A stretch of 64,000 nucleotides of DNA from Rhizobium sp. SSA_523 (GCF_030435705.1 NZ_CP129382.1:2170001-2234000), one strand, 5' to 3'. Positions 35,403 through 44,599 are shown, counted from the first letter of the stretch. The notes: generated by a model from the sequence alone, not told the origin. Program-made: numbers and translations.

Positions 35403-36037
35403 CAGCCCTCCTTCGCCTGAGCCGTTTGCGGCGCGTTCAATGTGCGGGCAAGCAGCGTTACGCCGCCGGCGAGGTAGACCGCGGCGCCGACAAGCAGCAT
35501 GACCACGCCCCCCACCTGCTGGTCCTGCCCGGCGGAAAGGGTCGCGCCGAAACAGGTCACGAACCCCTCGCCGTAGAGCGGCCTTGGCGATAGCGCGAGC
35601 AGGGCGCCGAGCAGGGTCATGTGCATGGAGGTGAACAGAAGCCCCAGCGTCCCGCCAAGCCGCCGCTGGTCCCGCTCCTCGCCGCCGCCGCCAAAGCAGG
35701 AGAGCCACAAGATCAGGCCCGCCGCGAGGAAGGAGGCCTGCTCCAGCGCCCGCACCAGCGGCATGCTTTCCGACAGTGCCCGAAACGAGGGAAGGTGCCA
35801 GCCCCAGACGGCGACGAGCTCGATCAGGGACGCAATGAGCGGCGTGAAGATCGCGTGGCGGGAGACGAAATCGAGGCTCGTGCCCGAAATGCCGATGGCG
35901 AGAAGCGGTGCGGCGCCGGCGACCACGGCCATGTGGACGATCATGTGCACCGCAAAGGACGCGCCGTCGCCGAGCACCAGCAGCAGCCACGCGCCAAGCA
36001 GCAGTCCCAGGCCACAGATCGGTGCCGCCTTCCTCAT
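35402..36037 (-). CDS. ctaG: Cytochrome c oxidase assembly protein CtaG (caa3 type)
   Basis: 211 aa with about six hydrophobic segments. HMIVHMAVVAGAAPLLAIG and SMHMTLLGALLALSPRPLYG match the caa3_CtaG family, required for copper or haem assembly of caa3 oxidases. Start ATG overlaps the stop of the 127-aa membrane gene (ATGA), and the stop overlaps the start of the cytochrome gene, so all three are coupled. Confidence 0.87.
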   Translation of the reverse strand: MRKAAPICGLGLLLGAWLLLVLGDGASFAVHMIVHMAVVAGAAPLLAIGISGTSLDFVSRHAIFTPLIASLIELVAVWGWHLPSFRALSESMPLVRALEQASFLAAGLILWLSCFGGGGEERDQRRLGGTLGLLFTSMHMTLLGALLALSPRPLYGEGFVTCFGATLSAGQDQQVGGVVMLLVGAAVYLAGGVTLLARTLNAPQTAQAKEG

Positions 36038-36417
36038 GCCTGGCACTCCGCCAGGAAAATCAGCGGAATGGCCGTAAAGACGACGGCAACGAAGCTGAGG
36101 CCGGACAAAAGCAGCGTCGCGAAGCCCTGAAAGCGACGCCGGTCGAGATCGGTCGCCCCGGCATGCGGCGGGTCCTCCGAGCCAAAACCCCATTGCCGGT
36201 AGGCCAGATAGGCGGCAAAGACAATGAAGGCGAGCGCGGCGACGGTGAAGCCGGACAGGATCAGCCGGTAGCTGTCGAAGCTCAGTCCGAAGAGCCCCGG
36301 CTTCGCGCAATAAACGGCCATGACGACATAGCAGACGATGAAATGCAGAGCCCAGACCGCGGGTGAGGTGAAGAGGGTCCACAGACTTTCGACTTCGCGG
36401 GGTATGACGCTTTTCAT
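36034..36417 (-). CDS. Uncharacterised membrane protein of the caa3 oxidase operon
   Basis: 127 aa with three helices (WALHFIVCYVVMAVYCA, LILSGFTVAALAFIVFAAYL, LLLSGLSFVAVVFTAIPLIFL). Position suggests a small accessory or assembly subunit of the oxidase. The ATG has GAGG eight bases upstream; a GTG three codons earlier, overlapping the ctaD stop, is an alternative. Confidence 0.8.
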   Translation of the reverse strand: MKSVIPREVESLWTLFTSPAVWALHFIVCYVVMAVYCAKPGLFGLSFDSYRLILSGFTVAALAFIVFAAYLAYRQWGFGSEDPPHAGATDLDRRRFQGFATLLLSGLSFVAVVFTAIPLIFLAECQA

Positions 36418-36422
36418 CCATG

Positions 36423-38939
36423 TCACCTCAAGCTGGGAAACAGGCCGATAATGGCGAAGGTCGCCACCGCCGTGACGGCCATGAAGTGAAAATAGAGCAC
36501 GACATTGTGCAGGTCCTGGTCATAGGTGGCGGTCAGGCGGCCGGCATAGCTGCGCGCCAGGCAATAGAGCTGCATGATCACCCCCACCGCCGCGTGGACG
36601 GAGGTCCAGATCACCAGAACCCAGACAATGGCCGGATAGACGTGAAGCGTCGGCTGCATCTCATGGACATAAGGACCCATCAGCCCGCATGCCGTGCCTG
36701 CCGCCGTTGCGACGAAGGAGAGGGCGATCAATAAGCGCGTCAGTCCCGGCCGGTCCCTGTCATTGGTGGTCCGCGAGGCGAGCATCAGCGCCCAGGCCAC
36801 CGCAAACAGGAAAAGCGCCAGCATCGGCCAGAAGAGACCCGGACCGGCAAGGCCGGCGGTGAAATCCTCGTGGATCGTCCAGTAGAAGAAATAGCCGAAG
36901 GCGAGGCTGGCAAAGGCCGTTCCATCACCCACCATGGTGATGAACATGGCCCACCAGCCGACCGAGGCGGGACCGGAGACATAGAGGGGAAATTTCTGGC
37001 CGAGGCCAGCATCGCGCAGTTCGGTCTCGGGAATGGCCGCCGTTCCCGTCCACAGCCAGTAGAGAATGGCCAGCAGCGTGCCGATGGCGCAGAGAATGGT
37101 GACCCACCACCATTCATAGGTGAGCGCGATGAACACGCCACCCAGCATCACGGCGGCGATCATGGTGACATGGGAGGTGCCGCCGACACGCAGCACCTGC
37201 AGCGGCTTGCCGTCCAGCACCGAGGTGACGAGGGTCTCGCGGTGGCCGGTCTCGGCATCGGGAAGGTAGTAACGGCCGTCCTCGATATTCTTGCGCAGGT
37301 CCGGCTGGTCCCAGACCGGATAGCGGCTGGTGATGATCGGAACCGATCGAAGGCCCCAGTTCTCCTCCGGCTGGTTCAGCCATTCCAGCGTGCCGGCCTG
37401 CCAGGGATTGGCCGGCGCCTGCGGCCGCTTCGGGCGCAGGACATCCACCACAACCAGGGCGAAACCGGCGGCGAAGATGAAGGCGCCGATCGTCGAGACG
37501 AGGTTCAGCCAGTCCCATCCCATATCCGCCGGATAGGTGAAGACACGCCGCGGCATGCCGCGCAGGCCGGCAAAATGCATGGGGAAGAAGCCGACATTGA
37601 AGCCGACGAACATCAGCCAGAAGGCGATCTTGCCCAGCCGGTCCGACAGCATCTTTCCGGAGAAGAAGGGAAAATAATAGTAGATGCCCGCCACGACGGG
37701 AAACAGCATGCCGCCGATCAGCACGTAATGCAGATGCGCCACGACGAAATAGGTGTCATGAGCCTGCCAGTCGAAGGGGACCAGCGCGACCATGACCCCG
37801 GTCAGCCCGCCGATGATGAAGATCGCCAGGCCGCCGGCGCCGAACAGCATCGGGACCGAAAAGACGACGCGCCCCGCCAGCATGGTGGCGATGAAGACGA
37901 AGATCTGCACGCCGGTCGGTATGACAACCGCTTCCGAGGCGGCGGAGAAGAAGGCCAGCGAAATCTGCGGCAGGCCCGTTGCGAACATATGGTGGACCCA
38001 GAGCCCGAAGCTCAGAAACCCGGTCCCAACCGCCGCCAGCACGATCCAGGAATAGCCGACGATGGGGCGCCGGGAAAAGGTGGGAACGATCATCGCCATC
38101 AGCGCGATCGCCGGCAGGAAGATGATGTAGACCTCCGGATGGCCGAAGATCCAGAAAAGGTGCTGCCACAGAAGGGCATCGCCGCCACGCGCGGAATCGA
38201 AGAAGGGCCAGTCGAACATGCGCTGCATTTCGAACAGCAGATCGCCCGCAATCAGCGGCGGGAAGGCAAAGAGGATCATGCCGGCCACCACCAGCAGATA
38301 CCAGGCGAAAAGCGGCATCATGTTGATGCGCATGCCCGGCGCGCGGCATTTCATGATGCCGACGATCAGTTCGACTGCCGCGGCGATCGACGCCACTTCG
38401 ATGAAGGAGAGGCCGAGCAGCCAGATATCCGCGCCGATGCCGATCTGCTCCTTGTCCGTTGCCAGAGGCGGATACATGAACCATCCGCCATTCGGCGCGG
38501 CATTGAAGAAGATCGAGCCGCAGACGAAGACGCCACCGATCAGGAAGCTCCAGAAGCCGAAGGCCGACAGCCGCGGAAACGGCAATTCGCGCGAGCCGAG
38601 CATGGAGGGAAGAATGAAGATCGCGACGGCCTCGAAAATCGGCACGGCAAACAGGAACATCATCACCGTGCCGTGCAGGGTGAAGGCCTGGTTGTAGAAT
38701 TCCGCGGACAGAAGATCATTGTTGGGAACGGCCAGCTGCAGGCGGACGAGCAGCGCCAGGAGGCCGGCAAACAGCATGAAGGCGAAGGCTGTGCAGCCAT
38801 ACCAGAGGCCGATCTCGCTATTGTTGACGGAGGTCCAGTAACGCCATCCGGAGGGCGTGCGCCATACGTCGCGCAGGCGGCGTTCCTGCGCCGCGCGCTC
38901 TTCCTCAGGCAGGAGCGGGCCGAGCTCGGTCTCGGTCAT
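36423..38939 (-). CDS. ctaD: Cytochrome c oxidase, fused subunits I and III
   Basis: 838 aa. Residues about 40-560 are haem-copper subunit I: FTLHGTVMMFLF (haem a His), HPEVYIIFLPA (Cu-B His and Tyr, Glu of the D channel), HHMF (Cu-B) and HDTYFVVAHLHYVLIGG (haem ligands). After a linker (about 560-620) comes a subunit III-like helical part, so this is the I-III fusion of caa3-type enzymes. It pumps protons with oxygen reduction in the inner membrane. The start overlaps the subunit II stop. Confidence 0.93.
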   Translation of the reverse strand: MTETELGPLLPEEERAAQERRLRDVWRTPSGWRYWTSVNNSEIGLWYGCTAFAFMLFAGLLALLVRLQLAVPNNDLLSAEFYNQAFTLHGTVMMFLFAVPIFEAVAIFILPSMLGSRELPFPRLSAFGFWSFLIGGVFVCGSIFFNAAPNGGWFMYPPLATDKEQIGIGADIWLLGLSFIEVASIAAAVELIVGIMKCRAPGMRINMMPLFAWYLLVVAGMILFAFPPLIAGDLLFEMQRMFDWPFFDSARGGDALLWQHLFWIFGHPEVYIIFLPAIALMAMIVPTFSRRPIVGYSWIVLAAVGTGFLSFGLWVHHMFATGLPQISLAFFSAASEAVVIPTGVQIFVFIATMLAGRVVFSVPMLFGAGGLAIFIIGGLTGVMVALVPFDWQAHDTYFVVAHLHYVLIGGMLFPVVAGIYYYFPFFSGKMLSDRLGKIAFWLMFVGFNVGFFPMHFAGLRGMPRRVFTYPADMGWDWLNLVSTIGAFIFAAGFALVVVDVLRPKRPQAPANPWQAGTLEWLNQPEENWGLRSVPIITSRYPVWDQPDLRKNIEDGRYYLPDAETGHRETLVTSVLDGKPLQVLRVGGTSHVTMIAAVMLGGVFIALTYEWWWVTILCAIGTLLAILYWLWTGTAAIPETELRDAGLGQKFPLYVSGPASVGWWAMFITMVGDGTAFASLAFGYFFYWTIHEDFTAGLAGPGLFWPMLALFLFAVAWALMLASRTTNDRDRPGLTRLLIALSFVATAAGTACGLMGPYVHEMQPTLHVYPAIVWVLVIWTSVHAAVGVIMQLYCLARSYAGRLTATYDQDLHNVVLYFHFMAVTAVATFAIIGLFPSLR

Positions 38940-40054
38940 TGCAGTCCTTTCAGATATTGGGCGATGGCCTCCACCTCGGTCTGCGGCAGCATGGCAAAAT
39001 CGGGCATGCGGGCGCCGGGCTTGACGCCTTCAGGATATTGGATGAAGCGGCGGATATTTTCGGCCGTGTTGGGCAGCGTCCCCGCCGCGACAGTAGGCCT
39101 CGTGCCGAAGGCGGTAAGATTGGGGCCGAGCGCGCCCTCTGCCGGCGTCCCGGCAATGGCGTGACAGGAGGAACAGCCGTGGCGCAGGAACAGGCGAAGA
39201 CCGGGATGCATGTCTGCGACATCGGCGGAAACATCGGCCGGCTCGCTGCCGGCGGTCACGGTGGTCGTCGTTTCGCCCGGGGCGCTGCCGGGCGCTGCGG
39301 CTGCGGCAGGAGCGGCGGCCAGCCAGGCATCGAAGGCAGCCGGCTCCAGAACCTCCACCGTGAAGGCCATCAGCGTATGGGCGGTCCCGCAGAATTCGGC
39401 GCAGACGCCGCGATAGGTGCCGGTCTTGGTGGCCTGCAGCTGCAGCTCGTTGACCCGGCCCGGAATGGCATCCATCTTGCCGCCGATCGAGGGGATCCAG
39501 AAGGAATGAATCACATCCTTGGCCTTCAGGAGAAACAGAACCCGCTCTCCCACCGGAAGCGTCACATGGTTGGCCGTCTCGCGTGTTACCGCACCGCTGG
39601 CGTCGAGGTAGCGGACACGCCACCAGAACTGCTCGGCCGTGATTTCGATGCGCCGCAGGCCCTCCCCCTCCCCGCCGAACCAGGGACGCATGGCGGGCAT
39701 CAGCCAGACGGCGTAGCTTAACAGCGCGGTGAGGACCACGACCGGAAAGACGGCGCCGCCATACAGGATGATCCGTCCGGCACTTGCCTCCTTGAGCGGG
39801 GTTTTCTGGAACCGGCTGGCAAACACGACGAGGCCGACAACGAGAAGCCAGATCACGCCGCCGCCGACCACCATGACCCAGAACAGCTGCGCCACGGCTT
39901 CCGCTTCGAGACCGGCCGGATCGAGCGCCGACTGGACGCCGCTGCAGGCCGTGAGGACAGGCAAGAAGACCAGCGGGAAGAGCAGCTTTGCACCCTTTGG
40001 TGAAGCCGGTGATCGGTTTGGCCGGTGGTTGCCGGTCAAGCGGTCATCTTGCAT
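38936..40054 (-). CDS. ctaC: Cytochrome c oxidase subunit II with c-type haem domain
   Basis: 372 aa. Lipobox LPVLTACSG, two membrane helices, then the Cu-A domain with CAEFCGTAHTLMAF (two Cys, Glu, His, Met) and a C-terminal cytochrome c domain with CSSCHAIAG and distal Met in KPGARMPDF. This subunit II-cytochrome c fusion defines the caa3 type. AGGGG precedes the ATG. First gene of the operon, with a long leader that may start at an EcfG-type site. Confidence 0.92.
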   Translation of the reverse strand: MQDDRLTGNHRPNRSPASPKGAKLLFPLVFLPVLTACSGVQSALDPAGLEAEAVAQLFWVMVVGGGVIWLLVVGLVVFASRFQKTPLKEASAGRIILYGGAVFPVVVLTALLSYAVWLMPAMRPWFGGEGEGLRRIEITAEQFWWRVRYLDASGAVTRETANHVTLPVGERVLFLLKAKDVIHSFWIPSIGGKMDAIPGRVNELQLQATKTGTYRGVCAEFCGTAHTLMAFTVEVLEPAAFDAWLAAAPAAAAAPGSAPGETTTTVTAGSEPADVSADVADMHPGLRLFLRHGCSSCHAIAGTPAEGALGPNLTAFGTRPTVAAGTLPNTAENIRRFIQYPEGVKPGARMPDFAMLPQTEVEAIAQYLKGLQ

Positions 40055-40258
40055 TCTTGCCCCTGCGGTTTTCGTGCCACGTTTTCGTGATCGCCGGGCA
40101 TCAGATTGAAGTCTTGACCAGTGCCTGGTGCGTCCAGCTCATCCAAATCCTGCAAAAAGACCCTGGTCCTTTCGACCAGACCGCCGCCGAACCCGCTGAT
40201 TTTGCTCGCAAACGCCCCGAAATCCCGATCAAGCTCCGCCCTGAGCCTGTCGGCATCA

Positions 40259-40283
40259 AACCCGCTTCTGCCATTTTTGTTCC
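40259..40283 (-). promoter_or_regulatory. EcfG-type promoter facing the caa3 oxidase operon
   Basis: Minus-strand GGAAC-N16-GGTT, with a predicted leader near 195 bases before ctaC. A weak hairpin and T run lies about 90 bases downstream, so the transcript could also end there. Confidence 0.5.
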
Positions 40284-40309
40284 CGCTGCGGGACGGTTTT
40301 TTTGCGAGC

Positions 40310-40335
40310 GGAACCAAGCGCGGGCTCATGCTGTT
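40310..40335 (+). promoter_or_regulatory. EcfG-type promoter of the 65-aa and PfpI-like genes
   Basis: GGAAC-N17-TGTT, leader about 36 bases. Confidence 0.65.
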
Positions 40336-40377
40336 ACATCACAGGCGTTCCCAGACCGCCGCAAATGGGAGGGAGAC

Positions 40378-40575
40378 ATGCGCAGTTTGCTTGCAAGATT
40401 GGGAGGGATGTTTGGTCGCCGCGGCGATAGCCCTCCTGCCGAACCATCGCATCCGCAGGATTTGCATGTGGTTGTTCCCGATCACGTGGAACTGCCGCTG
40501 CCGCGAGCGCCCCGGGAGGAGATGAGCGTCCCAGCCTCCATCAATGGCCGGGATCTCTCGACCGGTCGTCTCTGA
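40378..40575 (+). CDS. Uncharacterised small protein
   Basis: 65 aa. Basic N-terminus (RSLLARLGGMFGRRG) and a short acidic-proline middle (PDHVELPLPRAPREEM). GGAGGG precedes the ATG. It leads the PfpI-like gene by 29 bases. Function unknown. Confidence 0.68.
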   Translation: MRSLLARLGGMFGRRGDSPPAEPSHPQDLHVVVPDHVELPLPRAPREEMSVPASINGRDLSTGRL

Positions 40576-40604
40576 CGGCCGCAGACACACAGAAAGGACA
40601 TATC

Positions 40605-41165
40605 ATGACGGACATCAACTCTGCCCGCATTCTTATTCTTGCCACCGATGGCTATGAACGTTCGGAACTTCGCGTGCCTCTGGAGGAGTTGCGCAAGAAG
40701 GGTGCCGACGTCAAGATCGCCTCGCTGAAACCCGGCGAGATCAAGAGCTGGGATGAAAAGGACTGGGGCGACAGCGTCAGCGTCGATCTCACCATTGCCG
40801 ATGTCAAGCCGGAAGACTTCCACGCCCTGGTGATCCCGGGCGGTCAGATCAACCCGGACGTGCTGCGCGCCGATGAAGGTGCCGTGAATCTCGTCCGCGC
40901 CTTCGTCAAGAGCGGCAAGCCCGTCGCCGCCATCTGCCACGGGCCATGGCTTCTCGTCGAAGCCGATGCTCTGAAGGGTCGAAAGGCGACATCCTTCCAA
41001 TCTATACGCACCGATATGAAGAATGCCGGCGCGCAGTGGGAAGACAAGGAAGTCGTGGTCGATGAGGGCATCATCACCTCCCGCTCGCCGAAGGATCTCC
41101 AGGCTTTCGTCGCCAAGATCATCGAGGAAGTGGGCGAAGGCCGCCATGAGCGCCACGCTGCCTGA
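40605..41165 (+). CDS. DJ-1/PfpI family protein
   Basis: 186 aa glutamine-amidotransferase-like fold: ARILILATDGYERSELRVPLEEL, ALVIPGGQINPD and the nucleophile-elbow Cys in AAICHGPWLLVEA. PfpI-like proteins act as glyoxalase, deglycase or protease in different reports, and the role here is unknown. It shares the stress-type promoter of the upstream 65-aa gene; a terminator follows. Confidence 0.88.
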   Translation: MTDINSARILILATDGYERSELRVPLEELRKKGADVKIASLKPGEIKSWDEKDWGDSVSVDLTIADVKPEDFHALVIPGGQINPDVLRADEGAVNLVRAFVKSGKPVAAICHGPWLLVEADALKGRKATSFQSIRTDMKNAGAQWEDKEVVVDEGIITSRSPKDLQAFVAKIIEEVGEGRHERHAA

Positions 41166-41195
41166 GCCAGGTAGGCCACAGCGCAGACGGATCGA

Positions 41196-41225
41196 GGCCG
41201 CCCTTAGGGGCGGCCTTTCTCGTTT
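41196..41225 (+). terminator. Terminator after the PfpI-like gene
   Basis: Eight-bp stem GGCCGCCC/GGGCGGCC with a TTAG loop, then TTTCTCGTTTT. Confidence 0.82.
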
Positions 41226-41354
41226 TGCGGTGACAATGGCGCCAAAGGCGGCAACCAACCGGCAGAGAGGCCGTAAGGGCGGGCCGGTCAAAATTGCGGC
41301 GGGGCCCGCCGGAGCGGTTCCTCCCAATCCTCAGGCCGGGGGCCAAGGGCAAGG

Positions 41355-42404
41355 TTACAGGGCGACGTCCGACAGGAAGGCCAGCATCTTCTGCTCATCC
41401 ACCTTCAGTCCGGCTTGCCGAACCTCCCCCTCCCCCTGCCTTTCGAAGAGGCGAGCGAGCGGTTCAGGATCCTCGGCAAGCGACAGGATAGCCGGATGAA
41501 TATAGCTGTTGCGGCACACGGCAGGCGTATTCTGCAGTTCCTGGGAAGCGGCGCCGGTCAGCAGCTTGATGCGGATCTTCTCGCCGGCCCGCAAAGCGCT
41601 CGAGGCGGCGCAGAAGGCGGCGAGGCTGCCGCCCCAGGTGCGGAAGGTTTTGGCGGAGATGGCAAGGCCGGAGGCATCGGCGAGATAGGCATTCAGGCGG
41701 CCTGAATCCACCGGATGCGGCTGCCCGTCCTCATCGGGAAAGGAAAACAGCCGACGACCGGGCAGGTCGGCGATTTCCTCGAAAATCCGCTGCAGCCGCG
41801 GATGGCGGATCGTGTGCTGCACGCGCTTGCCGCCTTTCGCAGAGAATTTCAGGATCACGCCATCATCGGAGAGCGTCATGTGCCGCTTGAGCAGCGTTGT
41901 GGCGCCATAGGTGCGGTTTTCGCGGGCATACATTTCGTTGCCCACCCGCAAATGCGTGGCATCCATCAGGGCGACGAGCGCTGCAAGCACGGCTTCCGAA
42001 CTGTGCAGTCCGGCGGAGAGATCCTTCTGGATCCGCCGGCGGATACGCGGCAGGGCCTGACCGAAGGCGACCAGCTGGTCATATTTCAGCTCGCTGCGGA
42101 ACGACTGCCATTCGGCGTGATAGCGATATTGCTTGCGGCCGCGCGCATCGAGACCGGTCGCCTGCAAATGCCCGCGCGGATCAAGGCAGATCCAGACATT
42201 CTGGTAGGCCGGGGGAAGGCCGAGCGCCGTGATGCGGGCCTTGTCCGGGCCGGTGCAGACCATGCTGCCATCCGGCAGCTTGTAGCAGAACCCCTTGCCG
42301 CGCTTCAGGCGCCGGATTCCGGGCTCGCGGTCGCTCACATAGGTGAGCCCGATGGCCGCCAGTTGCGAAAGGTCGGAGGAAGAGCCGGTAACAGAGACAT
42401 CCAT
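41355..42404 (-). CDS. DNA topoisomerase IB
   Basis: 349 aa, of the bacterial/poxvirus type: GLTYVSDREPGIRRLKRGKGFCYKLPDG at the N-terminus, then catalytic-domain motifs including FSAKGGKRVQHTI, KTFRTWGGSLAAFCA and the active-site Tyr in CRNSYIHPAIL. It relaxes supercoils by a 3'-phosphotyrosine link. The frame opens further up, but the promoter's -10 box lies only nine bases from this ATG, so the messenger would be nearly leaderless. A GTG 22 codons in is an alternative start. Confidence 0.87.
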   Translation of the reverse strand: MDVSVTGSSSDLSQLAAIGLTYVSDREPGIRRLKRGKGFCYKLPDGSMVCTGPDKARITALGLPPAYQNVWICLDPRGHLQATGLDARGRKQYRYHAEWQSFRSELKYDQLVAFGQALPRIRRRIQKDLSAGLHSSEAVLAALVALMDATHLRVGNEMYARENRTYGATTLLKRHMTLSDDGVILKFSAKGGKRVQHTIRHPRLQRIFEEIADLPGRRLFSFPDEDGQPHPVDSGRLNAYLADASGLAISAKTFRTWGGSLAAFCAASSALRAGEKIRIKLLTGAASQELQNTPAVCRNSYIHPAILSLAEDPEPLARLFERQGEGEVRQAGLKVDEQKMLAFLSDVAL

Positions 42405-42412
42405 GTGCGCAG

Positions 42413-42437
42413 AACGCCGAGGCCCGAACATAGTTCC
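42413..42437 (-). promoter_or_regulatory. EcfG-type promoter of topoisomerase IB
   Basis: Perfect minus-strand GGAAC-N16-CGTT. The expected transcript start is only two or three bases before the ATG. Confidence 0.68.
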
Positions 42438-42522
42438 TGGAGCTTCGACCAAGGCGCGGTTTGTTGATGATCGGCGAGGCTCTCGACCTCTGGCGTGCCG
42501 GATGGCGCGAGACCGGACGGCG

Positions 42523-44211
42523 TCAATTCTCGTCCTTCGCATCGGCGGTGGTATTGCGCTCGAACTGGTCTCGCGGTCCGACCAGGGTCCAGACGAAGCC
42601 GTCCGGCAGGTAATCCAGCGTGACATGTCCGTTGAAGGCGGCGGCGGCATGCCGCTGGATAATGGTGGTGCCGAAACCGGTCGAACTGGGCGGCGCCACC
42701 TCGGGGCCGTCGAACTCCTGCCAGCGCAGACGGATGACCGGCTCCCCACGCTCGCCGGTCTCCTCGGTCCACTGGAAATGAACATGTCCCGCGGGCACGG
42801 AAAGCGCGCCGTATTTGATGGAATTGGTGGCCAGTTCATGCAGAACCAGGCCGAGATTCTGCACCGCTTCCGCCCGCAGGGTGAAGTCCGGGCCATCAAT
42901 GGCCACCCGGTTGCGCGTTTCGGCGAATGTCTCCATGTGCAATGCCACCACACGGGCGATGGGAACGCCTGCCCATTGCTCCTGCGCCAGCATCTCGATG
43001 GATTTTCCAAGCCCCTGGAGCCGCTCGCCGATCGCCCGCTGGAATTCCGGCATGCTGGTCTCGCGACGGGCCAGTTGGCGCATCATGGCCTGGATCAGCG
43101 TCATGATGTTCTTCGTGCGATGCACCAGCTCATGCATGATGAGGTGAATACGGTCTTCGGCCTCACTGCGATCGAAGGAGGCGTTCGACAGCGCGACCGC
43201 GATCTGGTTTGCCTCCTGGATGCGCGTCGTGACCGGCGAAACGATCTCGCCGCGGCCGATCCGATCCGCCATATGGGCGATCTGGCGAATGGGCGAGCGC
43301 AGCTGGCGGGCCAGGAGATAGCTCAGCGCCATGCTGCCCGCCAGAATGACAAGGCTGCCGATGACCAGATAGCGCCAGGTTGTGATGATGGTGGTCTGTG
43401 CCGCGGCGATCGGGCCCCAGACGACGACCTTCCAGCGCCAGTCAGGCAATTGGGCATAACCATAAAGCAGGCGGGGATTGCCGCCGACATCTTCGATGGA
43501 GCCGCTCAGGCCGCTCATCAGGGAGAGCGTATTCTGCGCGATCGGGCTCGCCTCCCCCGGCCAGGCCGTGGTCGAACTCACGACATTGCCCTTGCTGTCC
43601 AAAACGGCGGTCGCCCATCCCTTGGGCAGGGCTTCGGTACTGATGACCTTCTGCAGATCTTCGGCATTCTGGGTCAGCACCAGTGCCGCACCGGTGGCTG
43701 CAAGCTCGCTGGGAAGCGGCATCAGGAGATTGAAAACCCAGCGGCGGCTGGTCGCGCCGAAGAACACATCCGACACTTCGATGCTGCCGGATTTGAGCAC
43801 GGAACGAAGCCCTTCCATATTGGACATCTGGTTGAGGGGTTCGCCATACGGCATGCGCGTGTTGAGCTTCTGCGTCCCATCCCTGTCCGTCAGCAGGATG
43901 TAGCGGGCCGATCCATGCAGACTGTCCTGCGTGCGCTGGTGAAAGGCCGCGAGCTCGCCGCTGCGAAGTTCGGGCGATGTCGAGATTAAACGCAGAGTTG
44001 TGGCTGAATCGCGCAGCTCGCGGTCGATCGTCCTTGCGATCAGCCGTGCATTTTCTTCTGTGGCGCTGTTGAGTGTTTCGCGCTGCTGCGCTTCCAGCCG
44101 CAGCATCAGAAACACCGAGAACAGGATGAAGGGCAGAGCGGTGACAGCAGCCAGGGCCATCAGATAGACACCGAGAGGAGCCGTCGGCAAGAGACGCGAC
44201 AGCTTCATCAT
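42523..44211 (-). CDS. Membrane sensor histidine kinase (HWE/HisKA_2 type)
   Basis: 562 aa. One helix near residues 14-36, a periplasmic sensor region to about 285 (dCache-like), a second helix (LVIGSLVILAGSMALSYLLA), a HAMP segment and a kinase domain with phospho-acceptor text MHELVHRTKNIMTLIQAMMRQ and ATP-site LHELATNSIKYGALS. Kinases of this class feed the PhyR branch of the general stress response, which fits the surroundings. No response regulator is linked. No GGAAC-type site found upstream. Confidence 0.88.
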   Translation of the reverse strand: MMKLSRLLPTAPLGVYLMALAAVTALPFILFSVFLMLRLEAQQRETLNSATEENARLIARTIDRELRDSATTLRLISTSPELRSGELAAFHQRTQDSLHGSARYILLTDRDGTQKLNTRMPYGEPLNQMSNMEGLRSVLKSGSIEVSDVFFGATSRRWVFNLLMPLPSELAATGAALVLTQNAEDLQKVISTEALPKGWATAVLDSKGNVVSSTTAWPGEASPIAQNTLSLMSGLSGSIEDVGGNPRLLYGYAQLPDWRWKVVVWGPIAAAQTTIITTWRYLVIGSLVILAGSMALSYLLARQLRSPIRQIAHMADRIGRGEIVSPVTTRIQEANQIAVALSNASFDRSEAEDRIHLIMHELVHRTKNIMTLIQAMMRQLARRETSMPEFQRAIGERLQGLGKSIEMLAQEQWAGVPIARVVALHMETFAETRNRVAIDGPDFTLRAEAVQNLGLVLHELATNSIKYGALSVPAGHVHFQWTEETGERGEPVIRLRWQEFDGPEVAPPSSTGFGTTIIQRHAAAAFNGHVTLDYLPDGFVWTLVGPRDQFERNTTADAKDEN

Positions 44212-44362
44212 CGAGCATATCCTGATGCCGTGCGAACCCGTCGCTGGCTGGCCGCTGCCACCATTTGGTACGTCCCTGTTCCCTTCGTCGACCCCGATTC
44301 CGCATTTGTTCTATCTGAGATTGCTGAAATTACCAAGCTCCCAGAGGCCCTTTGCGGACATT

Positions 44363-44599
44363 CTATTCTTCTTTTGTTCTCCCACCCTGTGGTGGCGCCT
44401 TATGCGCCGTCGCATCTTCAGAGCCGGTGATGACCGTGGGCTTGGCAGAGGCCACCCCGCTGGCATCCGGCTTCGCCTGGCTCTTCGCAAACTGCCCTGC
44501 GGCATCCTTCTCGACTGCGGACGACTGCGCGCCCTTGCTGTCTTTGCCCGCCCCTCCGGCGCCCTTTGCCGTCGTTTCGTGCTTCGGTTGATCAGTCAT
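44363..44599 (-). CDS. Uncharacterised disordered small protein
   Basis: 78 aa, hydrophilic, Lys/Ala/Ser/Gly-rich (KHETTAKGAGGAGKDSKGAQ, part). The frame opens 15 codons earlier; the ATG behind AAGGA is preferred and has an EcfG-type promoter a short way upstream. Function unknown. Confidence 0.68.
   Translation of the reverse strand: MTDQPKHETTAKGAGGAGKDSKGAQSSAVEKDAAGQFAKSQAKPDASGVASAKPTVITGSEDATAHKAPPQGGRTKEE

Noticed and set aside
36870..39164. 764-codon plus-strand frame
   Set aside because: Antisense to the fused oxidase subunit gene, with the same biased composition.
40036..40329. 97-codon minus-strand frame overlapping the ctaC start
   Set aside because: It has no ribosome site and its start lies upstream of the predicted transcript start. 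A short leader peptide cannot be excluded.
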